From the NCBI GenBank assembly GCA_032718475.1, contig JAUCBJ010006705.1:1-64000 (forward strand): 64,000 bases of DNA, in the 5' to 3' direction. A program made the translations under genes and the position numbers. The first letter of the stretch is position 1, and each line of letters begins with the position of its first letter. Shown one piece after another: positions 51,485-64,000 of the stretch. This DNA is from Nemertoderma westbladi (Eukaryota; Xenacoelomorpha; Nemertodermatida; Nemertodermatidae). The notes beneath the pieces are model-generated. The model was given only the letters and a program-made list of their open reading frames with translations, ran no database searches and was not told the DNA's origin.

Positions 51485-54400
51485 GGAGGAAGCCTTGTTC
51501 TGGCACAATAAGGTAAGGTAAGGTAGGAGGAAGCCTTGTTCTGGCACAATAAGGTAAGGTAGGAGGAAGCCTTGTTCTGGTACAATAAGGTAAGGTAGGA
51601 GGAAGCCTTTTTCTGGCACAATAAGGTAAGGTAAGGTAGGAGGAAGCCTTGTTCTGGCACAATAAGGTAAGGTAAGGTAGGAGGAAGCCTTGTTCTGGCA
51701 CAATAAGGTAAGGTAGAAGGAAGCCTTGTTCTGGCACAATAAGGTAAGGTAGGAGGAAGCCTTGTTCTGGCACAATAAGGTAAGGTAGGAGGAAGCCTTG
51801 TTCTGGCACAATAAGGTCAGGTAGGAGGAAGCCTTGTTCTGGCACAATAGGGTAAGGTAAGAGGAAGCCTTGTTCTGGCACAATAAGGTAAGGTAGGAGG
51901 AAGCCTTGTTCTGGCCCAATAAGGTAAGGTAGGAGGAAGCCTTGTTCTGGCACAATAAGGTAAGGTAGGAGGAAGCCTTGTTCTGGCACAATAAGGTAAG
52001 GTAGGAGGAAGCCTTGTTCTGGCACAATAAGGTAAGGTAGGAGGAAGCCTTGTTCTGGCACAATAAGGTAAGGTAGGAGGAAGCCTTGTTCTGGCACAAT
52101 AAGGTAAGGTAGGAGGAAGCCTTGTTCTGGCACAATAAGGTAAGGTAAGGTAGGAGGAAGCCTTGTTCTGGCACAATAAGGTAAGGTAGGAGGAAGCCTT
52201 GTTCTGGCACAATAATGTAAGGTAGGAGGAAGCCTTGTTCTGGCACAATAAGGTAAGGTAAGGTAGGAGGAAGCCTTGTTCTGGCACAATAAGGTAAGGT
52301 AGGAGGAAGCCTTGTTCTGGCACAATAAGGTAAGGTAAGGTAAGGTAGGAGGAAGCCTTGTTCTGGCACAATAAGGTAAGATAGGAGGAAGCCTTGTTCT
52401 GGCACAATAAGGTAAGGTAGGAGGAAGCCTTGTTCTGGCACAATAAGGTAAGGTAAGGTAAGGTAGGAGGAAGCCTTGTTCTGGCACAATAAGGTAAGGT
52501 AGGAGGAAGCCTTGTTCTGGCACAATAAGGTAAGGTAAGGTAAGGTAGGAGGAAGCCTTGTTCTGGCACAATAAGGTAAGATAGGAGGAATCCTTATTCT
52601 GGCACAATAAGGTAAAGTAAGGTAGGAGGAAGCCTTGTTCTGGCACAATAAGGTAAGGTAGGAGGAAGCCTTGTTCTGGCACAATAATGTAAGGTAGGAG
52701 GAAGCCTTGTTCTGGCACAATAAGGTAAGGTAAGGTAGGAGGAAGCCTTGTTCTGGCACAATAAGGTAAGGTAAGGTAGGAGGAAGCCTTGTTCTGGCAC
52801 AATAAGGTAAGGTAGGAGGAGGCCTTGTTCTGGCACAATAAGGTAAGGTAAGGTAGGAGGAAGCCTTGTTCTGGTCCAATAAGGTAAGGTAAGGTAGGAG
52901 GAAGCCTTGTTCTGGCACAATAAGGTAAGGTAAGGTAGGAGGAAGCCTTGTTCTGGCACAATAAGGTAAGGTAGGAGGAAGCCTTGTTCTGGTACAATAA
53001 GGTAAGGTAGGAGGAAGCCTTTTTCTGGCACAATAAGGTAAGGTAAGGTAGGAGGAAGCCTTGTTCTGGCACAATAAGGTAAGGTAAGGTAGGAGGAAGC
53101 CTTGTTCTGGCACAATAAGGTAAGGTAGAAGGAAGCCTTGTTCTGGCACAATAAGGTAAGGTAGGAGGAAGCCTTGTTCTGGCACAATAAGGTAAGGTAG
53201 GAGGAAGCCTTGTTCTGGCCCAATAAGGTAAGGTAGGAGGAAGCCTTGTTCTGGCACAATAAGGTAAGGTAGGAGGAAGCCTTGTTCTGGCACAATAAGG
53301 TAAGGTAGGAGGAAGCCTTGTTCTGGCACAATAAGGTAAGGTAGGAGGAAGCCTTGTTCTGGCACAATAAGGTAAGGTAAGGTAGGAGGAAGCCTTGTTC
53401 TGGCACAATAAGGTAAGGTAGGAGGAAGCCTTGTTCTGGCACAATAATGTAAGGTAGGAGGAAGCCTTGTTCTGGCACAATAAGGTAAGGTAAGGTAGGA
53501 GGAAGCCTTGTTCTGGCACAATAAGGTAAGGTAGGAGGAAGCCTTGTTCTGGCACAATAAGGTAAGGTAAGGTAAGGTAGGAGGAAGCCTTGTTCTGGCA
53601 CAATAAGGTAAGATAGGAGGAAGCCTTGTTCTGGCACAATAAGGTAAGGTAGGAGGAAGCCTTGTTCTGGCACTAAGGTAAGGTAAGGTAAGGTAGGAGG
53701 AAGCCTTGTTCTGGCACAATAAGGTAAGGTAGGAGGAAGCCTTGTTCTGGCACAATAAGGTAAGGTAAGGTAAGGTAGGAGGAAGCCTTGTTCTGGCACA
53801 ATAAGGTAAGATAGGAGGAATCCTTATTCTGGCACAATAAGGTAAAGTAAGGTAGGAGGAAGCCTTGTTCTGGCACAATAAGGTAAGGTAGGAGGAAGCC
53901 TTGTTCTGGCACAATAATGTAAGGTAGGAGGAAGCCTTGTTCTGGCACAATAAGGTAAGGTAAGGTAGGAGGAAGCCTTGTTCTGGCACAATAAGGTAAG
54001 GTAAGGTAGGAGGAAGCCTTGTTCTGGCACAATAAGGTAAGGTAGGAGGAGGCCTTGTTCTGGCACAATAAGGTAAGGTAAGGTAGGAGGAAGCCTTGTT
54101 CTGGTCCAATAAGGTAAGGTAAGGTAGGAGGAAGCCTTGTTCTGGCACAATAAGGTAAGGTAAGGTAGGAGGAAGCCTTGTTCTGGCACAATAAGGTAAG
54201 GTAGGAGGAAGCCTTGTTCTGGCACAATAAGGTAAGGTAAGGTAGGAGGAAGCCTTGTTCTGGTCCAATAAGGTAAGGTAAGGTAGGAGGAAGCCTTGTT
54301 CTGGCACAATAAGGTAAGGTAAGGTAGGAGGAAGCCTTGTTCTGGCACAATAAGGTAAGGTAGGAGGAAGCCTTGTTCTGGTCCAATAAGGTAAGGTAAG

Positions 54401-57400
54401 GTAGGAGGAAGCCTTGTTCTGGCACAATAAGGTAAGGTAAGGTAGGAGGAAGCCTTGTTCTGGCACAATAAGGTAAGGTAGGAGGAAGCCTTGTTCTGGC
54501 ACAATAAGGTAAGGTAAGGTAGGAGGAAGCCTTGTTCTGGCACAATAAGGTAAGGTAGGAGGAAGCCTTGTTCTGGCACAATAAGGTAAGGTAGGAGGAA
54601 GCCTTGTTCTGGCACAATAAGGTAAGGTAGGAGGAAGCCTTGTTCTGGCACAATAAGGTAAGGTAGGAGGAAGCCTTGTTCTGGCACAATAAGGTAAGGT
54701 AGGAGGAAGCCTTGTTTTGGCACAATAAGTTAAGGTAGGAGGAAGCCTTGTTCTGGCACAATAAGGTAAGGTAGGAGGAAGCCTTGTTCTGGCACAATAA
54801 GGTAAGGTAGGAGGAAGCCTTTTTCTGGCACAATAAGGTAAGGTAAGGTAGGAGGAAGCCTTGTTCTGGCACAATAAGGTACGGTAAGGTAGGAGGAAGC
54901 CTTGTTCTGGCACAATAAGGTAAGGTAGAAGGAAGCCTTGTTCTGGCACAATAAGGTAAGGTAGGAGGAAGCCTTGTTCTGGCACAATAAGGTAAGGTAG
55001 GAGGAAGCCTTGTTCTGGCCCAATAAGGTAAGGTAGGAGGAAGCCTTGTTCTGGCACAATAAGGTAAGGTAGGAGGAAGCCTTGTTCTGACACAATAAGG
55101 TAAGGTAGGAGGAAGCCTTGTTCTGGCACAATAAGGTAAGGTAGGAGGAAGCCTTGTTCTGGCACAATAAGGTAAGGTAGGAGGAAGCCTTGTTCTGGCA
55201 CAATAAGGTAAGGTAGGAGGAAGCCTTGTTCTGGCACAGTAAGGTAAGGTAAGGTAGGAGGAAGCCTTGTTCTGGCACAATAAGGTAAGGTAGGAGGAAG
55301 CCTTGTTCTGGCACAATAATGTAAGGTAGGAGGAAGCCTTGTTCTGGCACAATAAGGTAAGGTAAGGTAGGAGGAAGCCTTGTTCTGGCACAATAAGGTA
55401 AGGTAGGAGGAAGCCTTGTTCTGGCACAATAAGGTAAGGTAAGGTAAGGTAGGAGGAAGCCTTGTTCTGGCACAATAAGGTAAGATAGGAGGAAGCCTTG
55501 TTCTGGCACAATAAGGTAAGGTAAGGTAAGGTAGGAGGAAGCCTTGTTCTGGCACAATAAGGTAAGATAGGAGGAATCCTTATTCTGGCACAATAAGGTA
55601 AAGTAAGGTAGGAGGAAGCCTTGTTCTGGCACAATAAGGTAAGGTAGGAGGAAGCCTTGTTCTGGCACAATAATGTAAGGTAGGAGGAATCCATATTCTG
55701 GCACAATAAGGTAAAGTAAGGTAGGAGGAAGCCTTGTTCTGGCACAATAAGGTAAGGTAGGAGGAAGCCTTGTTCTGGCACAATAATGTAAGGTAGGAGG
55801 AAGCCTTGTTCTGGCACAATAAGGTAAGGTAAGGTAGGAGGAAGCCTTGTTCTGGCACAATAAGGTAAGGTAAGGTAGGAGGAAGCCTTGTTCAGGCACA
55901 ATAACGTAAGGTAGGAGGAAGCCTTGTTCTGGCACAATAAGGTAAGGTAGGAGGAAGCCTTGTTCTGGCACAATAAGGTAAGGTAGGAGGAAGCCTTGTT
56001 CTGGCACAATAAGGTAAGGTAGGAGGAAGCCTTGTTCTGGCACAATAAGGTAAGGTAAGGTAGGAGGAAGCCTTGTTCTGGCACAATAAGGTAAAGTAAG
56101 GTAAGAGGAAGCCTTGTTCTGGCACAATAAGGTAAGGTAAGGTAGGAGGGAGCCTTGTTCAGGCACAATAAGGTAAGGTAGGAGGAAGCCTTGTTCTGGC
56201 ACAATAAGGTAAGGTAGGAGGAAGCCTTGTTCTGGCACAATAAGGTAAGGTAAGGTAAGGTAGGAGGAAGCCTTGTTCTGGCACAATAAGGTAAGATAGG
56301 AGGAATCCTTATTCTGGTACAATAAGGTAAAGTAAGGTAGGAGGAAGCCTTGTTCTGGCACAATAAGGTAAGGTAGGAGGAAGCCTTGTTCTGGCACAAT
56401 AATGTAAGGTAGGAGGAAGCCTTGTTCTGGCACAATAAGGTAAGGTAAGGTAGGAGGAAGCCTTGTTCTGGCACAATAAGGTAAGGTAAGGTAGGAGGAA
56501 GCCTTGTTCAGGCACAATAACGTAAGGTAGGAGGAAGCCTTGTTCTGGCACAATAAGGTAAGGTAGGAGGAAGCCTTGTTCTGGCACAATAAGGTAAGGT
56601 AGGAGGAAGCCTTGTTCTGGCACAATAAGGTAAGGTAGGAGGAAGCCTTGTTCTGGCACAATAAGGTAAGGTAAGGTAGGAGGAAGCCTTGTTCTGGCAC
56701 AATAAGGTAAAGTAAGGTAGGAGGAAGCCTTGTTCTGGCACAATAAGGTAAGGTAAGGTAGGAGGGAGCCTTGTTCAGGCACAATAAGGTAAGGTAGGAG
56801 GAAGCCTTGTTCTGGCACAATAAGGTAAGGTAGGAGGAAGCCTTGTTCTGGCACAATAAGGTAAGGTAGGAGGAAGCCTTGTTCTGGTACAATAAGGTAA
56901 GGTAGGAGGAAGCCTTGTTCTGGCACAATAAGGTAAGGTAGGAGGAAGCCTTGTTCTGGCACAATAAGGTAAGGTAGGAGGAAGCCTTGTTCTGGCACAA
57001 TAAGGTAAGGTAAGGTAGGAGGGAGCCTTGTTCTGGCACAATAAGGTAAGGTAAGGTAGGAGGGAGCCTTGTTCAGGCACAATAAGGTAAGGTAGGAGGA
57101 AGCCTTGTTCTGGCACAATAAGGTAAGGTAGGAGGAAGCCTTGTTCTGGCACAATAAGGTAAGGTAGGAGGAAGCCTTGTTCTGGTACAATAAGGTAAGG
57201 TAGGAGGAAGCCTTGTTCTGGCACAATAAGGTAAGGTAGGAGGAAGCCTTGTTCTGGCACAATAAGGTAAGGTAGGAGGAAGCCTTGTTCTGGCACAATA
57301 AGGTAAGGTAGGAGGAAGCCTTGTTCTGGCACAATAAGGTAAGGTAGGAGGAAGCCTTGTTCTGGCACAATAAGGTAAGGTAGGAGGAAGCCTTGTTCTG

Positions 57401-60400
57401 GCACAATAAGGTAAGGTAGGAGGAAGCCTTGTTCTGGCACAATAAGGTAAGGTAGGAGGAAGCCTTGTTCTGGCACAATAAGGTAAGGTAGGAGGAAGCC
57501 TTGTTCTGGCACAATAAGGTAAGGTAGGAGGGAGCCTTGTTCTGGCACAATAAGGTAAGTTAAGGTAGGAGGGAGCCTTGTTCTGGCACAATAAGGTAAG
57601 GTAGGAGGAAGCCTAGTTCTGGCACAATAAGGTAAGGTAGGAGGAAGCCTTGTTCTGGCACAATAAGGTAAGGTAGGAGGAAGCCTTGTTCTGGCACAAT
57701 AAGGTAAGGTAAGGTAGGAGGGAGCCTTGTTCTGGCACAATAAGGTAAGGTAAGGTAGGAGGGAGCCTTGTTCTGGCACAATAAGGTAAGGTAGGAGGAA
57801 GCCTTGTTCTGGCACAATAAGGTAAGGTAGGAGGAAGCCTTGTTGTGGCACAATAAGGTAAGGTAGGAGGAAGCCTTGTTCTGGCACAATAAGGTAAGGT
57901 AGGAGGAAGCCTTGTTCTGGCACAATAAGGTAAGGTAGGAGGAAGCCTTGTTTTGGCACAATAAGTTAAGGTAGGAGGAAGCCTTGTTCTGGCACAATAA
58001 GGTAAGGTAGGAGGAAGCCTTGTTCTGGCACAATAAGGTAAGGTAGGAGGAAGCCTTGTTCTGGCACAATAAGGTAAGGTAAGGTAGGAGGAAGCCTTGT
58101 TCTGGCACAATAAGGTAAGGTAAGGTAGGAGGAAGCCTTGTTCTGGCACAATAAGGTAAGGTAGGAGGAAGACTTGTTCTGGCACAATAAGGTAAGGTAG
58201 GAGGAAGCCTTGTTCTGGCACAATAAGGTAAGGTAGGAGGAAGCCTTGTTCTGGCACAACAAGGTAAGGTAGGAGGAAGCCTTGTTCTGGCACAATAAGG
58301 TAAGGTAGGAGGAAGCCTTGTTCTGGCACAATAAGGTAAGGTAGGAGGAAGCCTTGTTCTGGCACAATAAGGTAAGGTAGGAGGAAGCCTTGTTCTGGCA
58401 CAATAAGTTAAGGTAGGAGGAAGCCTTGTTCTGGCACAATAAGGTAAGGTAGGAGGAAGCCTTGTTCTGGCACAATAAGGTAAGGTAGGAGGAAGCCTTG
58501 TTCTGGCACAATAAGGTAAGGTAGGAGGAAGCCTTGTTCTGGCACAATAAGGTAAGGTAGGAGGAAGCCTTGTTCTGGCACAATAAGATAAGGTAGGAGG
58601 AAGCCTTGTTCTGGCACAATAAGGTAAGGTAGGAGGAAGCCTTGTTCTGGCACAATAAGGTAAGGTAGGAGGAAGCCTTGTTCTGGCACAATAAGGTAAG
58701 GTAGGAGGAAGCCTTGTTCTGGCACAATAAGGTAAGGTAGGAGGAAGCCTTGTTCTGGCACAATAAGGTAAGGAAAGAGGAAGCCTTGTTCAGGCACAAT
58801 AAGGTAAGGTAGGAGGAAGCCTTGTTCTGGCACAATAAGGTAAGGTAGGAGGAAGCCTTGTTCTGGCACAATAAGGTAAGGTAAGGTAGGAGCGAGCCTT
58901 GTTCTGGCACAATAAGGTAAGGTAAGGTAGGAGGGAGCCTTGTTCTGGCACAATAAGGTAAGGTAGGAGGAAGCCTTGTTCTGGCACAATAAGGTAAGGT
59001 AGGAGGAAGCCTTGTTCTGGCACAATAAGGTAAGGTAGGAGGAAGCCTTGTTCTGGCACATTAAGGTAAGGTAAGGTAGGAGGAAGCCTTGTTCTGGCAC
59101 AATAAGGTAAGGTGGGAGGAAGCCTTGTTCTGGCACAATAAGGTAAGGTAGGAGGAAGCCTTGTTCTGGCACAATAAGGTAATGTAAGGTAGGAGGAAGC
59201 CTTGTTCTGGCACAATAAGGTAAGGTAGGAGGAAGCCTTGTTCTGGCACAATAAGGTAAGGTAGGAGGAAGCCTTGTTCTGGCACAATAAGGTAAGGTAG
59301 GAGGAAGCCTTGTTCTGGCACAATAAGGTAAGGTAAGGTAGGAGGAAGCCTTGTTCAGGCACAATAAGGTAAGGTAGGAGGAAGCCTTGTTCTGGCACAA
59401 TAAGGTAAGGTAAGGTAGGAGCGAGCCTTGTTCTGGCACAATAAGGTAAGGTAAGGTAGGAGCGAGCCTTGTTCTGGCACAATAAGGTAAGGTAAGGTAG
59501 GAGGGAGCCTTGTTCTGGCACAATAAGGTAAGGTAGGAGGAAGCCTTGTTCTGGCACAATAAGGTAAGGTCGGAGGAAGCCTTGTTCTGGCACAATAAGG
59601 TAAGGTAAGGTAGGAGGGAGCCTTGTTCTGGCACAATAAGGTAAGGTAGGAGGAAGCCTTGTTCTGGCACAATAAGGTAAGGTAGGAGGAAGCCTTGTTC
59701 TGGCACAATAAGGTAAGGTAGGAGGAAGCCTTGTTCTGGCACAATAAGGTAAGGTAGGAGGAAGCCTTGTTCTGGCACAATAAGGTAAGGTAAGGTAGGA
59801 GGGAGCCTTGTTCTGGCACAATAAGGTAAGGTAAGGTAGGAGGAAGCCTTGTTCTGGCACAATAAGGTAAGGAAGGAGGAATCCTTGTTCTGGCACAATA
59901 AGGTAAGGTAGGAGGAAGCCTTGTTCTGGCACAATAAGGTAAGGTAAGAGGAAGCCTTGTTCTGGCACAATAAGGTAAGGTAAGGTAGGAGGGAGCCTTG
60001 TTCTGGCACAATAAGGTAAGGTAAGGTAGGAGGGAGCCTTGTTCTGGCACAATAAGGTAAGGTAAGGTAGGAGGAAGCCTTGTTCTGGCACAATAAGGTA
60101 AGGAAGGAGGAAGCCTTGTTCTGGCACAATAAGGTAAGGTAGGAGGAAGCCTTGTTCTGGCAATATAAGGTAAGGTAGGAGGAAGCCTTGTTCTCGCACA
60201 ATAAGGTAAGGTAAGGTAGGAGGAAGCCTTGTTCTGGCACTATAAGGTAAGGTAGGAGGAAGCCTTGTTCTGGCACTATAAGGTAAGGTAGGAGGAAGCC
60301 TTTTTCTGGCACAATAAGGTAAGGTAAGGTAGGAGGAAGCCTTGTTCTGGCACAATAAGGTAAGGTAGGAGGAAGCCTTGTTCTGGTACAATAAGGTAAG

Positions 60401-63400
60401 GTAGGAGGGAGCCTTGTTCTGGTACAATAAGGTAAGGTAGGAGGAAGCCTTGTTCTGGCACAATAAGGTAAGGTAGGAGGAAGCCTTGTTCTGGTACAAT
60501 AAGGTAAGGTAGGAGGAAGCCTTGTTCTGGTACAATAAGGTAAGGTAGGAGGAAGCCTTGTTCTGGCACAATAAGGTAAGGTAGGAGGAAGCCTTGTTCT
60601 GGTACAATAAGGTAAGGTAGGAGGAAGCCTTGTTCTGGCAATATAAGGTAAGGTAGGAGGAAGCCTTGTTCTCGCACAATAAGGTAAGGTAAGGTAGGAG
60701 GAAGCCTTGTTCTGGCACTATAAGGTAAGGTAGGAGGAAGCCTTGTTCTGGCACAATAAGGTAAGGTAGGAGGAAGCCTTGTTCTGGCACAATAAGGTAA
60801 GGTAGGAGGAAGCCTTGTTCTGGCACAATAAGGTAAGGTAGGAGGAAGCCTTATTCTGGCACAATAAGGTAAGGTAGGAGGAAGCCTTGTTCTCGCACAA
60901 TAAGGTAAGGTAAGGTAGGAGGAAGCCTTGTTCTGGCACTATAAGGTAAGGTAGGAGGAAGCCTTGTTCTGGCACAATAAGGTAAGGTAGGAGGAAGCCT
61001 TGTTCTGGCACAATAAGGTAAGGTAGGAGGAAGCCTTGTTCTGGCACAATAAGGTAAGGTAGGAGGAAGCCTTGTTCTGGTACAATAAGGTAAGGTAGGA
61101 GGAAGCCTTGTTCTGGCAATATAAGGTAAGGTAGGAGGAAGCCTTGTTCTCGCACAATAAGGTAAGGTAAGGTAGGAGGAAGCCTTGTTCTGGCACTATA
61201 AGGTAAGGTAGGAGGAAGCCTTGTTCTGGCACAATAAGGTAAGGTAGGAGGAAGCCTTGTTCTGGCACAATAAGGTAAGGTAGGAGGAAGCCTTGTTCTG
61301 GCACAATAAGGTAAGGTAGGAGGAAGCCTTATTCTGGCACAATAAGGTAAGGTAGGAGGAAGCCTTGTTCTGGCACTATAAGGTAAGGTAGGAGGAAGCC
61401 TTGTTCTGGCACAATAAGGTAAGTTAGGAGGAAGCCTTGTTCTGGCACAATAAGGTAAGGTAGGAGGAAGCCTTGTTCTGGCACAATAAGGTAAGGTAGG
61501 AGGAAGCCTTGTTCTGGCACAATAAGGTAAGTTAGGAGGAAGCCTTGTTCTGGCACAATAAGGTAAGGTAGGAGGAAGCCTTGTTCTGGCACTATAAGGT
61601 AAGGTAGGAGGAAGCCTTGTTCTGGCACAATAAGGTAAGTTAGGAGGAAGCCTTGTTCTGGCACAATAAGGTAAGGTAGGAGGAAGCCTTGTTCTGGCAC
61701 AATAAGGTAAGGTAGGAGGAAGCCTTGTTCTGGCACTATAAGGTAAGGTAGGAGGAAGCCTTGTTCTGGCACAATAAGGTAAGGTAGGAGGAAGCCTTAT
61801 TCTGGCACAATAAGGTAAGGTAGGAGGAAGACTTGTTCTGGCACAATAAGGTAAGGTAGGAGGAAGCCTTGTTCTGGCACAATAAGGTAAGGTAGGAGGA
61901 AGCCTTGTTCTGGCACAATAAGGTAAGGTAGGAGGAAGCCTTGTTCTGGCACAATAAGGTAAGTTAGGAGGAAGCCGTGTTCTGGTACAATAAGGTAAGG
62001 TAGGAGGAAGCCTTGTTCTGGCACAATAAGGTAAGTTAGGAGGAAGCCTTGTTCTGGTACAATAAGGTAAGGTAGGAGGAAGCCTTGTTCTGGCACAATA
62101 AGGTAAGGTAGGAGGAAGCCTTGTTCTGGCACAATAAGGTAAGGTAGGAGGAAGCCTTGTTCTGGCACAATAAGGTAAGGTAGGAGAAAGCCTTGTTCTG
62201 GCACAATAAGGTAAGGTAGGAGGAAGCCTTGTTCTGGCACAATAAGGTAAGGTAGGAGGAAGCCTTGTTCTGGCACAATAAGGTAAGGTAGGAGGAAGCC
62301 TTGTTCTGGCACAATAAGGTAAGGTAGGAGGAAGCCTTGTTCTGGCACAATAAGGTAAGGTAGGAGGAAGCCTTGTTCTGGCACAATAAGGTAAGGTAGG
62401 AGGAAGCCTTGTTCTGGCACAATAAGGTAAGGTAGGAGGAAGCCTTGTTCTGGCACAATAAGGTAAGGTAGGAGGAAGCCTTGTTCTGGCACAATAAGGT
62501 AAGTTAGGAGGAAGCCTTGTTCTGGTACAATAAGGTAAGGTAGGAGGAAGCCTTGTTCTGGCACAATAAGGTAAGTTAGGAGGAAGCCTTGTTCTGGTAC
62601 AATAAGGCAAGGTAGGAGGAAGCCTTGTTCTGGCACAATAAGGTAAGGTAGGAGGAAGACTTGTTCTGGCACAATAAGGTAAGGTAGGAGGAAGCCTTGT
62701 TCTGGCACTATAAGGTAAGGTAGGAGGAAGCCTTGTTCTGGCACAATAAGGTAAGGTAAGGTAGGAGGAAGCCTTGTTCTGGCACAATAAGGTAAGGTAG
62801 GAGGAAGCCTTATTCTGGCACAATAAGGTAAGGTAGGAGGAAGCCTTGTTCTGGCACTATAAGGTAAGGTAGGAGGAAGCCTTGTTCTGGCACAATAAGG
62901 TAAGGTAAGGTAGGAGGAAGCCTTGTTCTGGCACAATAAGGTAAGGTAGGAGGAAGCCTTATTCTGGCACAATAAGGTAAGGTAGGAGGAAGCCTTGTTC
63001 TGGCACAATAAGGTAAGGTAGGAGGAAGCCTTGTTCTGGCACAATAAGGTAAGGTAGGAGGAAGCCTTGTTCTGGCACTATAAGGTAAGGTAGGAGGAAG
63101 CCTTGTTCTGGCACAATAAGGTAAGGTAAGGTAGGAGGAAGCCTTGTTCTGGCACAATAAGGTAAGGTAGGAGGAAGTCTTGTTCTGGCACTATAAGGTA
63201 AGGTAGGAGGAAGCCTTGTTCTGGCACAATAAGGTAAGGTAAGGTAGGAGGAAGCCTTATTCTGGCACAATAAGGTAAGGTAAGAGGAAGCCTTGTTCTG
63301 GCACAATAAGGTAAAGTAAGGGAGGAGGAAGCCTTGTTCTGGCACAATAAGGTAAGGTAGGAGGAAGCCTTATTCTGGCACAATAAGGTAAAGTAAGGGA

Positions 63401-64000
63401 GGAGGAAGCCTTGTTCTGGTACAATAAGGTAAGGTAGGAGGAAGCCTTGTTCTGGCACAATAAGGTAAGGTAAGGTAGGAGGAAGCCTTGTTCTGGCACA
63501 ATAAGGTAAGGTGGGAGGAAGCCTTGTTCTGGCACTATAAGGTAAGGTAAGGTAGGAGGAAGCCTTGTTCTGGCACAACATGGTAAGGTAGGAGGAAGCC
63601 TTGTTCTGGCACAATAAGGTAAGGTAGGAGGAAGCCTTGTTCTGGCACAATAAGGTAAGGTAAGGTAGGAGGAAGCCTTGTTCTGGCACAATAAAGTAAG
63701 GTAAGGTAGGAGGAAGCCTTGTTCTGGCACAATAAGGTAAGGTAGGAGGAAGCCTTGTTCTGGCCCAATAAGGTAAGGTAGGAGGAAGCCTTGTTCTGGC
63801 ACAATAAGGTAAGGTTGGAGGAAGCCTTGTTCTGGCACAATAAGGTAAGGTAGGAGGAAGCCTTGTTCTGGCACAATAAGGTAAGGTCGGAGGAAGCCTT
63901 GTTCTGGCACAATAAGGTAAGGTAAGGTAGGAGGAAGCCTTGTTCTGGCACAATAAGGTAAGGTAAGGTAGGAGGAAGCCTTGTTCTGGCACAGGTGGGA
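51480..64000 (+). repeat. 36-bp satellite made of exon end plus 5' splice site, right block
   Basis: Same unit as the left block, about 340 copies by length. It has more 41- and 46-bp units at 51.5-56.8 kb, and recurrent variant units (CTTATTCTGGCACAATAAGG with AAAGTAAGG, and TTGTTCAGGCACAATAACG) show higher-order duplication near 52.6, 53.8, 55.6 and 56.3 kb. Variants such as GGAGCGAGCC (58.9-59.5 kb) and TTCTCGCACAATAAGG (60.2-61.2 kb) mark local families. The last bases depart from the unit (CTGGCACAGGTGGGA), so the array may end at the window edge. Minus-strand frames are open throughout and are not counted as genes. Confidence 0.95.

Noticed and set aside
51290-63992. Same repeat frames in the right satellite block, some running into LTR sequence
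   Set aside because: Same reason. The parts reading through the LTR edge are chance continuations.

Overview
The window is nuclear DNA of an animal, most likely an invertebrate. It shows split genes with GT/AG introns and almost no stable host coding sequence. It also carries a Penelope-like element, Bel/Pao and SINE families and very large tandem arrays. The species cannot be named from the sequence. More than 85% of the window is repeat or mobile DNA.

Layout. 1-1.4 kb holds a 3' exon fragment of a HECT-type ubiquitin ligase (minus strand) and a tRNA-derived SINE. 1.9-6.1 kb holds a frameshifted Penelope-like retroelement (reverse transcriptase plus GIY-YIG endonuclease), then 24 copies of a 51-bp repeat and a hammerhead-ribozyme-like fold. 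A short first coding exon at 6153-6249 begins MGCGGSS (predicted N-myristoylation) and joins in matching phase to an exon at 13759-13847. The 7.5-kb intron between them holds a palindromic 30-bp repeat, a truncated integrase-like gene, a decayed LTR element (7485-11230), a palindromic 22-bp minisatellite and an AT-rich repeat.

From 13.8 kb to the end of the window the DNA is one satellite with a 36-bp unit (41 or 46 bp when a GTAAG pentamer is duplicated). The unit is the last 27 nt of the second exon plus the first 9 nt of its intron, so every unit carries a consensus 5' splice site (AAG|GTAAGG). By length there are roughly 850 copies in the window.

The satellite is interrupted at 32812-51479 by a complete 18.7-kb Bel/Pao LTR retrotransposon on the minus strand. 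It has 1160/1159-bp LTRs ending TG...CA and a 5-bp target duplication, and the LTRs differ by seven substitutions and one short patch. Its order is 5' LTR, 2.2-kb leader, ORF1 (330 aa), gag-protease, in-frame TGA, RT-RNase H-integrase, spacer, ORFX (660 aa), in-frame TGA, ORFY (about 731 aa, three zinc clusters), 3' LTR. ORFX and ORFY match no family I know. Both recur next to a related LTR in the old copy at 7485-11230, so they belong to the element lineage and are not a chance capture.

The observations most worth checking are the satellite built from a coding exon's splice donor, the ORFX/ORFY module with its two in-frame UGA codons, and the hammerhead-like fold beside the Penelope-like element.
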